Assembly: GCF_034702125.1 (NCBI RefSeq)
Contig: NC_085865.1
Span: forward strand, 51,308,478-51,372,477
Direction of reading: 5' to 3'
Source of the DNA: Engraulis encrasicolus
Lineage: Eukaryota > Chordata > Actinopteri > Clupeiformes > Engraulidae
DNA: 64,000 nucleotides
Position 1 is the stretch's first letter. The number at the start of each line of letters is the position of its first letter. A program made the translations under genes and the position numbers. Shown in pieces: positions 55,065-64,000 of the stretch. The notes under the pieces are model-generated. The model was not told the origin of the DNA. It saw only the letters and a list, made by a program, of their open reading frames with translations, and ran no database searches.

Positions 55065-55216
55065 ACTGTCATACTTAATTGTAACACCATTGACGGTAAC
55101 ACCGTTGACATTTCAGCCATTTTTATGGTGTTGTGCTAACTGAGGACCTCTGAAGTTCCACCACAACACCTTAATCAATTCATGTAACTGTATGCTTTAT
55201 CTGTGTTTTTCTACAT

Positions 55217-55402
55217 GTGATTTCTAATTCAGATTCTTATGAATATGTTGATAACACAGTTGACAGGCAATTTTCCCACTATGAGAACATGAAAAAGAAT
55301 GGATTAAATTATGGAAGGATGGAGCTCAAAATTTACCAAAAAGTCTTCCCGTATCCTGCCAAAGAGGTTATGACATCACGTGATGTTATTCGTATGGCCT
55401 AA
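55217..55402 (+). CDS. Alpha ORF fragment (61 codons), copy A
   Basis: Counterpart of 25819-26004. Its downstream in-frame continuation seen in copy B is split off here by the beta insertion at 55415 and resumes at about 60603. Unrecognised protein. Confidence 0.4.
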   Translation: MISNSDSYEYVDNTVDRQFSHYENMKKNGLNYGRMELKIYQKVFPYPAKEVMTSRDVIRMA

Positions 55403-55770
55403 GACCAAACCATTTAGTTGGGTCATTTATAGAAGTTCCGTGACCGTGGAGAGGAAAGGTTCGTTTCTCACTGGATTTGTCATCTATAAAGGTTAAATAA
55501 CAAAATGAGCCGGGGTGCCCCTCACAAAAATGTGGGGAAATTTTTGTAGAGCCCTATATCCAAAATGGCTGCTGCCAGCCAAGCGGGAAATTTACTTTTC
55601 AATGGTTTTGCCCACAGTGCTGCATAATACATGGTTTTTGAGACTATTTGGGTCAATTCACAAATGATGTAGATGTATTGATTTGACCTATTTTTGACCT
55701 TCAAATTCAAGATGGCTGCCACTTTTGGCTCTTTAAATGTCAATTTTTCAAAATTGTTACAGAGCCTTAA

Positions 55771-57463
55771 AGTGTACCTCCGGGATTTTGGACACCAGGC
55801 CTCATTTCCGAGTCAGCCAGGGTGTAAACAATGTGTCCAGAACGTTTTTTTTCACATTCCATGCAGTCCTTGTGAATTCTCATATCCATGTTGCTAAGCT
55901 AGCGCAAGTGAACGGGGATGGTAGTAGCCTGCCCCCAAAAATAGTCTTATCCCGTTTAAACAACATTCAAAACAAAACCGTTATTATACCATACTGCAAG
56001 TGTAAATGTTTGTCTTAGTAGAATGAAGTTTGAAATTAAACCAACCTTGCACTGCGTGGATTTTGCCATGTTGAGAGACTATTTTCTCGGGGTCGGCGGA
56101 ATTTTACTTTGCTCTCTTCAGTTGTGATGTAGCACACCCACCCACCCACTGCAGGGACCCGCAAGAGACATTGCAAATCAAGGCTAGTTCTACAACTGCT
56201 TTCGGATCGGATCGAATAGTGGATTAAAACCCAACGACATCGCACCATGGTACATCAGTGTGTATATACCAACTGCAATAATAAAGCCCACAGATGGGTA
56301 TCGGCAAGTTTCCATTGGTTTCCGTGAAAGATGTTGAAAGAACCAAACTCTGGCTCCTGGCTGCAGGGCTACATCAACACACCGATGGAGACGCTCCGTA
56401 AGCTACCCCGGTGCTTTGCAGTGACCACTTCAGTCCCGACGACTTCACAAAGTCCTTCTCGAAGTCTAATACCTACACGGAAAACTCTAAAAGTGTCCGC
56501 GGTGCCAACCGCATTCCCAGATCTACATTTTGTGGCGCGCACCAACAGTCTCCGAAGAACAGGTTTGCCATGCTTTTTGCTTCTATGATGGTAGCCCAGT
56601 GGTATAATGGCTTCGCCTACGTTAGCCAAAACTTGGGCTAGAAGTTACCCTTTTGGATTGGCATGTTGTAATGCTTTACTGTTATTTTGTGTAATTGCTG
56701 TGACAAATGGCATTAGACATGACTTGCCGTATTCCTATGGATTCACAAGTTACGCAACGCTATGTGATCTGGCTTGACATTGTGAAATATGTCACTCGTA
56801 GCTCTAGTTATTATTACATGGAATGTTTTTTGAGACGAGATGGAATGGGAGGATGAAAGGGAGAAGAGTGTGCGTTCTGTTCGCCAACATGCTGTGTAGA
56901 CACACGGGTCATCTAGTAACAACCAAACATTGTTATGGCATATGTTTCAATGTTACGAAAGATTTACAAAGTCGGACAGAAAGCATTACTCTTGATGTTT
57001 GCGAGCGAGGTCAGGGAGAGGGGAAAACCGTTCAGTTTTACAAACTTCAAAGATGTTGGAGTTCGCTCTATGGAAAAGTTATGGATGTGTCAAACGAAAC
57101 TAGGATTTGTACTAGGAATATCACTCCGCGGCTGTCAAGCTTTCAAACCGGAACACAAATTGCTGATGGTGATCAAACATGATTGCAATGTTGGTTTAAT
57201 TTCAAACTTCATTCTATCAAGACAAGTATTTACACTTGCAGTCTGGCATAATAATGGGGTTGTTTTGAATGTTGTTTAAACGGGATAAGACTATTTTTGG
57301 GGGCAGGCTACTACCATCCCCGTTCACTTGCGCTAGCTTAGCAACATGGATATGAGAATTCACAAGGACTGCATGGAATGTGAAAAAAACGTTCTGGACA
57401 CATTGTTTACACCCTGGCTGACTCGGAAATGAGGCCTGGTGTCCAAAATCCCGGAGGTACACT
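55771..57463. mobile_element. Element gamma: TTAA-flanked, THAP-bearing (Kolobok-like)
   Basis: 1693 bp with inverted repeats of about 280 bp (55771-56052 and 57183-57463) beginning AGTGTACCTCCGGG, flanked by TTAA (55767-55770 and 57464-57467). The matching place in the other beta arm (about 60243) is an empty site. The interior has a broken THAP-domain coding region (56246-56560). TTAA duplications plus a THAP domain are the hallmark of Kolobok elements; piggyBac also uses TTAA but lacks THAP. The rest of the transposase is missing. Confidence 0.82.
56246..56620 (+). pseudogene. THAP zinc-finger domain, degenerate
   Basis: From ATG at 56246: HQCVYTNCNN gives the first two zinc ligands (C-x4-C), followed by a THAP-like HWFP. 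A frame change at about 56324 continues with VKDVERTKLWLLAAG, containing the invariant Trp. After a TAA and another change, LCSDHFSPDDF supplies the second Cys/His pair (C-x2-H), and RIPRSTFCGAHQ follows. The C2CH order, HWFP, the Trp and the CSDHF block make a THAP domain secure. Two frameshifts and stops make it a pseudogene. THAP domains act as site-specific DNA-binding modules of P-element and Kolobok transposases and of host THAP proteins; the location inside gamma favours a transposon origin. Confidence 0.8.
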
Positions 57464-57919
57464 TTAATATTAGGCTCAAATGAAAGGTCTGCTGATACTG
57501 AGTTCAGTTATGGACAGTAAAATTACAAGTAGGCTATGCAGAAGTCATCTGAAAGGTAAAAAATATCAAGGGTTGTGGTTGATGAGAATTAAACTGCTAA
57601 TTAGTCGGGTCATAATGTGAGGTTCCGTGACCATCCTCTGGCAAGGATGTTTTGATGATTGATTTGACCTCTATGGACCCTTTAGAAAAAATTTGGCCCC
57701 CATGTCCCTCCCAGAAATCCTGGCATTTTTTACTAGAGAGGCAAATTCAAAATGGCGTCCAGCGCCATCTCTAAAAAAATAACTTTTGATCTGAATGACA
57801 TAGAATCATGTATGAAGACACTTTTTCATACAAGTCAACCATGAGGATTCCAAATCTGACATCATTTTGAAATACAACTTTGGTTTGACCGTGAAATTCA
57901 AGATGGCTGCCATCTAGAA

Positions 57920-58079
57920 CAGTCGTTTTCAACCTTTTTAGGCCGTGACCCCCCAAAACAGTCATATTTGGACTGAGGACCCCTACTCCATTGGTGATGG
58001 TCTTTTAAATTGAAAGTCCTTACATTGACATCCCACCCCCCCAAAAAGGGGATCTCAACCCACAGGTTGAGAACCACTG
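57920..58079. mobile_element. hAT-type MITE in left beta arm
   Basis: Left CAGTCGTTTTCAACCTTTTT; right is the complement of CAGTGGTTCTCAACCTGTGG. Flanked by ATCTAGAA (57912-57919) and ATCTAGTA (58080-58087). The right beta arm carries a longer version (about 335 bp, 59533-59867), so the left one is internally deleted. It predates the arm duplication. Confidence 0.82.
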
Positions 58080-58089
58080 ATCTAGTACA

Positions 58090-58530
58090 TAGAACATTTC
58101 ATAGGACATTTTCCAAGCATTCTTGCATAAAGAAGCTTGTTGAGGGACTCAAAGCAAGAGCTGCTGAAATGGACAGAAGTGCTCTCAAAAGTAGTGATAA
58201 GCCTGATTCAAGACAGTCAACCTTAGCTCCCTGAGCTGTAAGAACACCATGTTGTTGAGGAACGTGTGGCCTTATTCACCTTATTCAACCTCAATGGCAT
58301 ATACAGGAAGATGCAAGGGAGCAAGGTCATCCAGAAGATCTCCGTCCAACCTATTGCGATTAAAGAACCCCATGTTGCTCTAATTGACATGGGCATGATC
58401 TGGAGGATGGCAACTCCATTGGACACAGGACGGCACGTCATACAAGTGGTTGGGCTGTGTCAAAAAGGTGTCATCCATAATCCTTGCCCGCCATTCTCAT
58501 TCTCACCGTGTAATCAATGTCAATGATCCC
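58090..58530 (+). pseudogene. Unrecognised coding block, left beta arm
   Basis: Degenerate reading with RKMQGSKVIQKISVQPIAIK, EPHVALIDMGMIWRMATP and, after a frame change, QKVSSIILARHSHSHRVINV. The mirrored block at 59127-59543 (minus) reads LLKWKEVLSKQPSTWLKTVK, DCVVEECVALFNPNGI and EEPYVSLIDMGMIWRMATP. Both descend from one protein of a type I have seen only as long uncharacterised, transposon-linked proteins in animals. I can give no function. Both copies have stops and frameshifts. Confidence 0.6.
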
Positions 58531-58534
58531 TGCA

Positions 58535-59015
58535 TCTCTGGTCCAGCATCTCTCTTCCTAATGCTCCCGCCCAGCATGCCACAGCATAGGAAAGCACACT
58601 AGCCATGACACACTGGTAGAAAATCTGCAGGAGTGCGTTGCAGATATAAATTATCTCAACTTCCTCAGGAAATAGTGCCTACTCTGCACTTTTAGACTGC
58701 TTCTGAATTTACTGACCAGTCTAATTTACTTTTCTGATGTACCCCCAGGTATTTGTAGGTGCAGACTGTTTTCACTGTCTCCCCCTCAAAAGAAACAGGC
58801 ACAAGGGGTGGGGTGGACCAACAGAAATCAACCACCATGTCCTTGGTTTTGGTGGTGTTCAACTGCAACTGGTTGGTCCCACACTATCTAACAAAGTTCT
58901 GCACCAGGCCCCTGTACTCCCCCTCCTGCCCATCTTTAATACATCTCACAATGGCAGTGTCATCTGAGAAGAGCAGTTTGCGTTCACGAGACAGGTGATC
59001 TATGCACACAAGAAG
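58535..59015 (-). mobile_element. LINE fragment in beta loop
   Basis: Minus-strand remnant of the same LINE family as 18325-21548: FSDDTAIVRCIKDGQEGEYR (RT motif C), an NTTKTKDMVVDF equivalent and VCTYKYLGVH. No end or target duplication is visible. It is placed asymmetrically between the mirrored coding blocks, so it probably inserted after the foldback formed. Confidence 0.78.
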
Positions 59016-59126
59016 AGTAGCACCATGGCTGAAGCCTCTGCTTCCAAGTGGAAGACCATGAAGAGAGTCTTTTATCCGTCTCCCTTCAGATGCAAACATC
59101 TTACGCCAACACGGCCTTCTTGACAA

Positions 59127-59543
59127 CTACTTGGCGTACCTAGTGCGCCACTCCTCACAGGCAGGCAAGGATGCTGGAGACACCTTTTGGACATAGTCCA
59201 ACCAATTGTATGGTGTGGCGTTCTGTGTCTGCCAATCTTCTACTGATGGAGTTGCCATCCTCCAGATCATGCCCATGTCAATTAGAGAAACATAGGGTTC
59301 TTCAATCACAATATGTTGGAGGGAGATCTTCTGGATGAGCTTGTTCTTCTGCGTCTTCCTCTATATGCCATTGGGGTTGAATAAAGCCACACATTCCTCA
59401 ACAACACAGTCTTCTAGCAGTTCTGAGAGCTTCACACGTTTGACTGTCTTCAACCAGGTTGATGGCTGCTTTGAGAGAACTTCTTTCCATTTCAGCAGCT
59501 CTTGCCTTGAGTTCAAGTTTTCCACTATATCAGTGGCTTTCAA
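59127..59543 (-). pseudogene. Unrecognised coding block, right beta arm
   Basis: Mirror of 58090-58530. Better preserved: an open frame VENLNSRQELLKWKEVLSKQ to CVALFNPNGI (59543-59361), then after a stop and frame change EEPYVSLIDMGMIWRMATP and YNWLDYVQKVS (59309-59127). Confidence 0.6.
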
Positions 59544-59867
59544 CCTGTGGGTCGAGACCCTTTTTTTGGGAGGGGGGGGGGGGGGATAACGTAAGGACTC
59601 TCAAAGTAAACTACCATCACTGCATCTAAAGCTATCAACAAACAATGCTAAAACATTGGCCAAATTGTCAAATCATATTTAAAAAGCCAAACATTGTGAA
59701 AATTGCCTACCTACAAGCACACTACGCCTTATAATGTGAGGTGTTGTATGCTTGTATATCAGCTATTTTTTCAATATCTATGTATGAGGAATGGAGCTAC
59801 ACAAATTGGGGGGTCCCCAGTCCAGTTTTGGAGGGTCACGGCCAAAAAAAGGTTGAAAACGACTGTT
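59533..59867. mobile_element. hAT-type MITE in right beta arm
   Basis: CAGTGGCTTTCAACCTGTGG at the left and the complement of CAGTCGTTTTCAACCTTTTT at the right, 335 bp. Longer form of 57920-58079. It includes a 14-base G run at 59572-59585, and its flanks are diverged. Confidence 0.75.
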
Positions 59868-61181
59868 CTAGATGGCAGCCATCTTGAATTTCATGGTCAA
59901 AACAAAGTTGTATTATCAAAATGACGTCAGATTTGGAATCCTCATGGTTGACTTGTATGAAAAAGTGTCTTCATACATGATTTTAGGTCATTCAGATTAA
60001 AAGTTATTTCTTAGAGATGGCGCCGGACGCAATTTTTAATTTGCGTCTCTAGCAAAAAATGCCGGGATTTCTGGGAGGGACATGGGGCTAAACCTCACAT
60101 CATGACCCGACTTATAAGCAGTTTAATTCTCATCAACCACAAACCTTGATATTTTTACCTTTCAGATGACTTCTGCATAGCCTACTTTACTGTCCATAAC
60201 TGAACTCAGTATGAGCAGACCTTTCATTTGAGCCTAATATCAAAGCTCTCTGACGATTTTGAAAAATTGACATTTAAAGAGCCAAAAGTGGCAGCAATCT
60301 TGAATTTGAAGGTCAAAAATAGGTCAAATCAATAAATCTACATCATTTGTGAATTTCTTGACCCAAATAGTCTCAGAAACCATGTATTATGCAGCATTGT
60401 GCGCAAAACCATTAAAAAGTAAATTTCCAGCTTGGCTGGCAGCAGCCATTTTGGATATAGGGTTCTACAAAAATTTCCCCACATTTTTGTGAGGGGCACC
60501 CCGGCTCATTTTTTTATATAACCTTTATAGATGCCAAATCCAGTGAGAAACAAACCTTTCCTCTCCACGGTCACGGAACTTCTATAAATGACCCAACTAA
60601 TTACTGATTTATGGAGGAGGTTTCAGACCGTGACACGGTTAACACAGTTTTCGTGGACACACACAAAATGGCAAATTTCATGTATAATGGAAAGGACAGT
60701 GGTCTTTCTGACAGTTTTGTCATATTGTGATGATTACTGTGAATCAACATTTGCAATCGTCTTGGGCAAAACAAGTTTCTTTACATGCTAATATGAAGAC
60801 TGAATCTGACATTTGGAAAACAGGACGGCATGAAAACGCCCAAAACCAGTATTAAATATTCATTTTTGCTGAGGGAAATAATGCTATGTCTACACTTTCT
60901 GTATTATATGAAAGATAAATGTTTTCTAATGTCCAAAACATCATTGGATGCAGTTAATAGTTAGTGGAATTGCCAAATAAAATCCACGGACTTAAAAGTG
61001 TAGGCGAATTAGAGAATCACACAGTCCCACACATGTATGAAAGAATATTATCTGTGTGAACAATCAATATGTAGATAACAGCAAATACCTATATTACTCA
61101 ATCTGATTTTGGAACTGAATAATGATCAGTGGCATTGCTTACACTAGGCGAATGGGCCATGGATGGAGACAGTGTGGGTCT

Positions 61182-61390
<209 letters not shown>

Positions 61391-61889
61391 CACAACTGAG
61401 AGAAAGGGGTGTAAAAAGAAAACAATAGAAAGCTGTCAAGCTTCAGTGGAGGTCTTAGTGTGTCACCCAGCCCTGCTGACACAAAGACAGCCTGGTACGA
61501 TCCCAGCCTGGCGCAGCATGTGATCACTACAAAGGCTGTGCCTCTACCTCTACCTGTCTGGCATCTCCTCTACAGTCTACGTCTACCTGGGCTCGGCTGG
61601 CATGCTCTGCCTGCCTGTTTGTTTGTTTGTTTGTTTGTGCATTTGGGAGCAGTGTGGTGGAACTCAGTGTGGTTCGTTCTCAGCAAGGCTACTGTTTCTT
61701 CACTACCTGTGCTGCTCTGCACTCCCAGTCAACTCTGAAGCGGAAAAAATATATAAAAAGATCCTCTGTTTGGTCACACCAGAGAGTATGTGGTACAGTT
61801 GAGTACACTCAACAAAAATACACTGCTGGTCGAAATAAGGAACTTGTGGTACCTAATCATCCAGTCAGAACTGAAAAACACAAGTTTAC

Positions 61890-62052
61890 CTGTCTATGAT
61901 GGCACACATGTCCAGGCTGACGTTCTCGAAGGCTCCCATCCTGCCCTGCTCTACAGCATGGAGGTCTGCTAGCTGGTCGTCCACGTGGATCAGCTGCATG
62001 CAGCCCTGGAACGCTCGCTGGGACGGAGACACACTGCTGCGCTGGAAGTAGC
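61890..62052 (-). CDS. cntnap2: CNTNAP2-like exon: end of laminin-G domain before EGF1
   Basis: First exon in transcript order of four exons of one minus-strand gene. It is bounded by a CAG acceptor (bases 62053-62055) and a GTAAAC donor (from 61889 downwards). It holds 2 bases finishing a codon, 53 codons, and 2 bases (AG) of an Arg codon completed by the next exon. Visible residues include AFQGCMQLI, a DDQLADLH stretch and the ending SLDMCAIIDR. This is the signature that closes the second laminin-G domain and leads into the first EGF repeat of contactin-associated proteins. Caspr proteins are single-pass neuronal adhesion proteins; Caspr2 clusters Kv1 channels at juxtaparanodes together with contactin-2. 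The reading frame is open with no lesions, so the exon looks functional. Family assignment is very secure. The CNTNAP2 paralogue is inferred mainly from the EGF and fibrinogen-like exons downstream. Confidence 0.92.
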
Positions 62053-62951
62053 CTGCAAAGGAAATGGTAGAAAAGCGTAGAAATTCAATCCACTGCCCTT
62101 GTGGACCAGTTGCATGCAGCCCTGAAATGCACACTAGGAAAGGGACACACTGCTACGCTGTAGATGCTGCTGTGCTGAAAGGATCAAGGGGCAGGAAGTT
62201 CACTCTTCTGAATCTGCTAGCGTCGATTCTGTACTGCTGGAGTCAGAACGATTTGAAGGACCCAGCACTGACAAGCTTTTTTTTTTAAACTTTGCTTACA
62301 TAAAGTACGGATACAGAAGAAGTTATGTGACATGATGAACTGTCCTCTAAAGAAGAATGAATCTACCTTGACAAGATACCGTGCACAAGATCTATAGCTT
62401 GCATTGTACTGCTTTGCATTGACCTGCCGGGTCACACGGCTGAATTGTGTAGCTGAGAGTAACCAATCATGCGCAGCCCTTGAGATTTCTGAGCTTTTGT
62501 TGTAGATAAGACAGGCATGGGGTTTGGTCAGATATTATTCTCATAAACTGTGTAAAGACCTGGCAAGTTTATAGTGTGAAAAGATTTCCTTTGTTTCTTC
62601 AAGGAGAGACGGCAAATGAAGAGAGGAATTATGGGATATTGTGTTCCATTGAAAGGCTCATTGTTGGATGATTCACCAGAGACATTTACCCATGTGGGTG
62701 TGTGCTTTGCTACAGGGGGAAAAAAAAATCTGCACCAAACAAGATGGGGAATTTAAGACTTTGGGGAGACTAGAAATCTTCTGGGCTCAACATGTCTACA
62801 CCACCAGGGTAAACAAAAGATGGCTGTACATCCCCACAGCCTGCTGTGAGATTTGGACCGAACCCCAGTGAGGTATTGCTACCTATAACACCCTGGGTAT
62901 TAATAAGCAGACAGCTGCAAGTGCAGTAACGCACACACGCACACACGCACA

Positions 62952-63058
<107 letters not shown>

Positions 63059-63202
63059 GGGGGAGCAGGGTAGGGGGGCCTGAAAAGGCAGGAGGAGGCT
63101 TGAAAAGTTTCCTATACCGGTAGTTTGCTGCACCATCTGTCTCATCAGTCACACACCTGTGTCTGCAGTTGTCACCAAGGAGAAGGGTGTGAATGAAACA
63201 TG

Positions 63203-63206
<4 letters not shown>

Positions 63207-63282
<76 letters not shown>

Positions 63283-63290
63283 CAGAGATG
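63207..63290. repeat. (GA)n then (GACAGA)n
   Basis: Pure GA followed by four GACAGA units. Confidence 0.95.
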
Positions 63291-63589
63291 GGGGGTGTAG
63301 AATTAGGGATAGAAAGAGAATTAAGAAGAGGGTTAGAAAGAGGGATGGAGAAGGTAGCAACACAAATTAATATGAGGGGAAAAGAGAAAATGAGAAGCCA
63401 GAAAATGACAGTGCAGATGACAAAATAAAAGCAATGTTGGATGTAAAAACTAAAAGAAGTTGCAGACAGAGACATCTGAGAGTACTGAGGGTATCATGGG
63501 CATCGCTATATTATAAAGGGGGGAGACGCCAGGACCCATGTACCCATGTGGGAAACTGAGAAAATGCCAGGACCAGAAGCACAGCATCA

Positions 63590-63724
<135 letters not shown>

Positions 63725-64000
63725 CTCTCGCGGCCATCCATGTTCATGGCATGTCTGTCTAAAATAAAGTAAAATCTGTCACAATGAAAACAGTTCTGCT
63801 GTATTAGGGGTCATTGATAATCATACACACATATGTATGCACACACACACACAGCGCTTTTGATATCCATGAACACTCTGACACTTTGGAAAAGATAATG
63901 ATTGTCACCTTTTCATTCTTTCTGTCATTGTGTAAAACACAGCAAAGACCTCTATTTGTGATCTAAGTACCCATCAGGTGTTGACAACTGTGAGGCAAAA

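Larger units (their letters stand above)
55415..60599. mobile_element. Element beta: 5.2-kb foldback with ATT duplication
   Basis: Perfect end repeats TAGTTGGGTCATT and AATGACCCAACTA, flanked by ATT (55412-55414 and 60600-60602). Copy B of alpha shows the empty site with one ATT. The ends continue as long inverted arms: 55415-55770 pairs with about 60245-60599; after the gamma insert, 57468-57919 pairs with 59868-60244; a MITE is present in both arms (57920-58079 versus about 59533-59867); and a degenerate coding block (58090-58530 versus about 59170-59530) is mirrored as well. The loop holds a LINE fragment. A 3-bp duplication would suit PIF/Harbinger-like or CACTA-like elements; the class is not established. 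Confidence 0.82.
53711..61020 (+). mobile_element. Transposon alpha, copy A, with nested insertions (7310 bp)
   Basis: Ends GTGATTCTACGATTCCCC (53711) and the complement of GTGATTCTCTAATTCGCC (ending 61020), matching copy B at 25388-27054 in inverse orientation. Removing the 451-bp LTR-like insert with its 4-bp duplication (455) and the 5185-bp beta element with its 3-bp duplication (5188) leaves 7310 - 5643 = 1667 bp, the length of copy B. Copy B shows both empty sites. No clear target duplication of copy A itself: the flanks read TTTAAGA and CAGTCC. Confidence 0.85.

Noticed and set aside
56246..56620. Host THAP gene exon
   Set aside because: It sits inside a TTAA-flanked element with 280-bp inverted repeats and is broken by frameshifts; transposon origin is simpler.

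Overview
This is vertebrate nuclear DNA, almost certainly from a teleost fish. All host coding sequence seen lies on the minus strand: four short exons with clean splice sites and compatible phases (61890-62052, 47017-47123, 45780-45899, 41710-41910). They encode, in order, the end of a laminin-G domain, an EGF-like domain and the start of the fibrinogen-like region of a contactin-associated protein, closest to CNTNAP2/Caspr2. The rest of the window is intron: more than 41.7 kb downstream of the last exon seen, 3.9 kb, 1.1 kb, 14.8 kb, and about 1.9 kb of upstream intron at the right edge. No other host gene is supported.

The introns are packed with mobile elements and long pure microsatellites. 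From left to right: a 6.6 kb near-perfect palindrome (1-6612) whose two arms each carry a broken Merlin (IS1016/ISXO2-like) transposase gene with an intron; a TTAA-flanked MITE; half of a foldback family; (CA), (GA), (GGA) and (ACGC) arrays; a hAT-type MITE beside a broken L2/CR1-group LINE (17.9-21.5 kb); a 1667-bp unclassified transposon, here called alpha copy B (25388-27054); a second LINE remnant (28.1 kb); minisatellites; a triplicated block of (GT)n (34.2-35.0 kb); small hairpin MITEs and tRNA-derived repeats (40-46 kb); a 61-base poly-G run (48.7 kb); a 1.4 kb foldback with an 8-bp target duplication and another MITE in its loop (51.9-53.3 kb); and a 7.3 kb composite (53711-61020).

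The composite is the most informative structure. It is a second alpha copy (A) that received a 451-bp LTR-like insertion (CTTC duplication) and a 5185-bp foldback, beta (ATT duplication). Beta in turn received a 1693-bp TTAA-flanked element, gamma, carrying a broken THAP-domain coding region; beta also contains a hAT MITE and a LINE fragment. Removing the first two insertions and their duplicated target bases leaves exactly 1667 bp, the length of copy B, so the layers are well supported by the sequence itself.

Teleost origin is inferred from the gene family together with the repeat types (Merlin, Kolobok-like, hAT MITEs, tRNA-derived SINEs, very long CA/GA arrays). The species cannot be named from this sequence alone.
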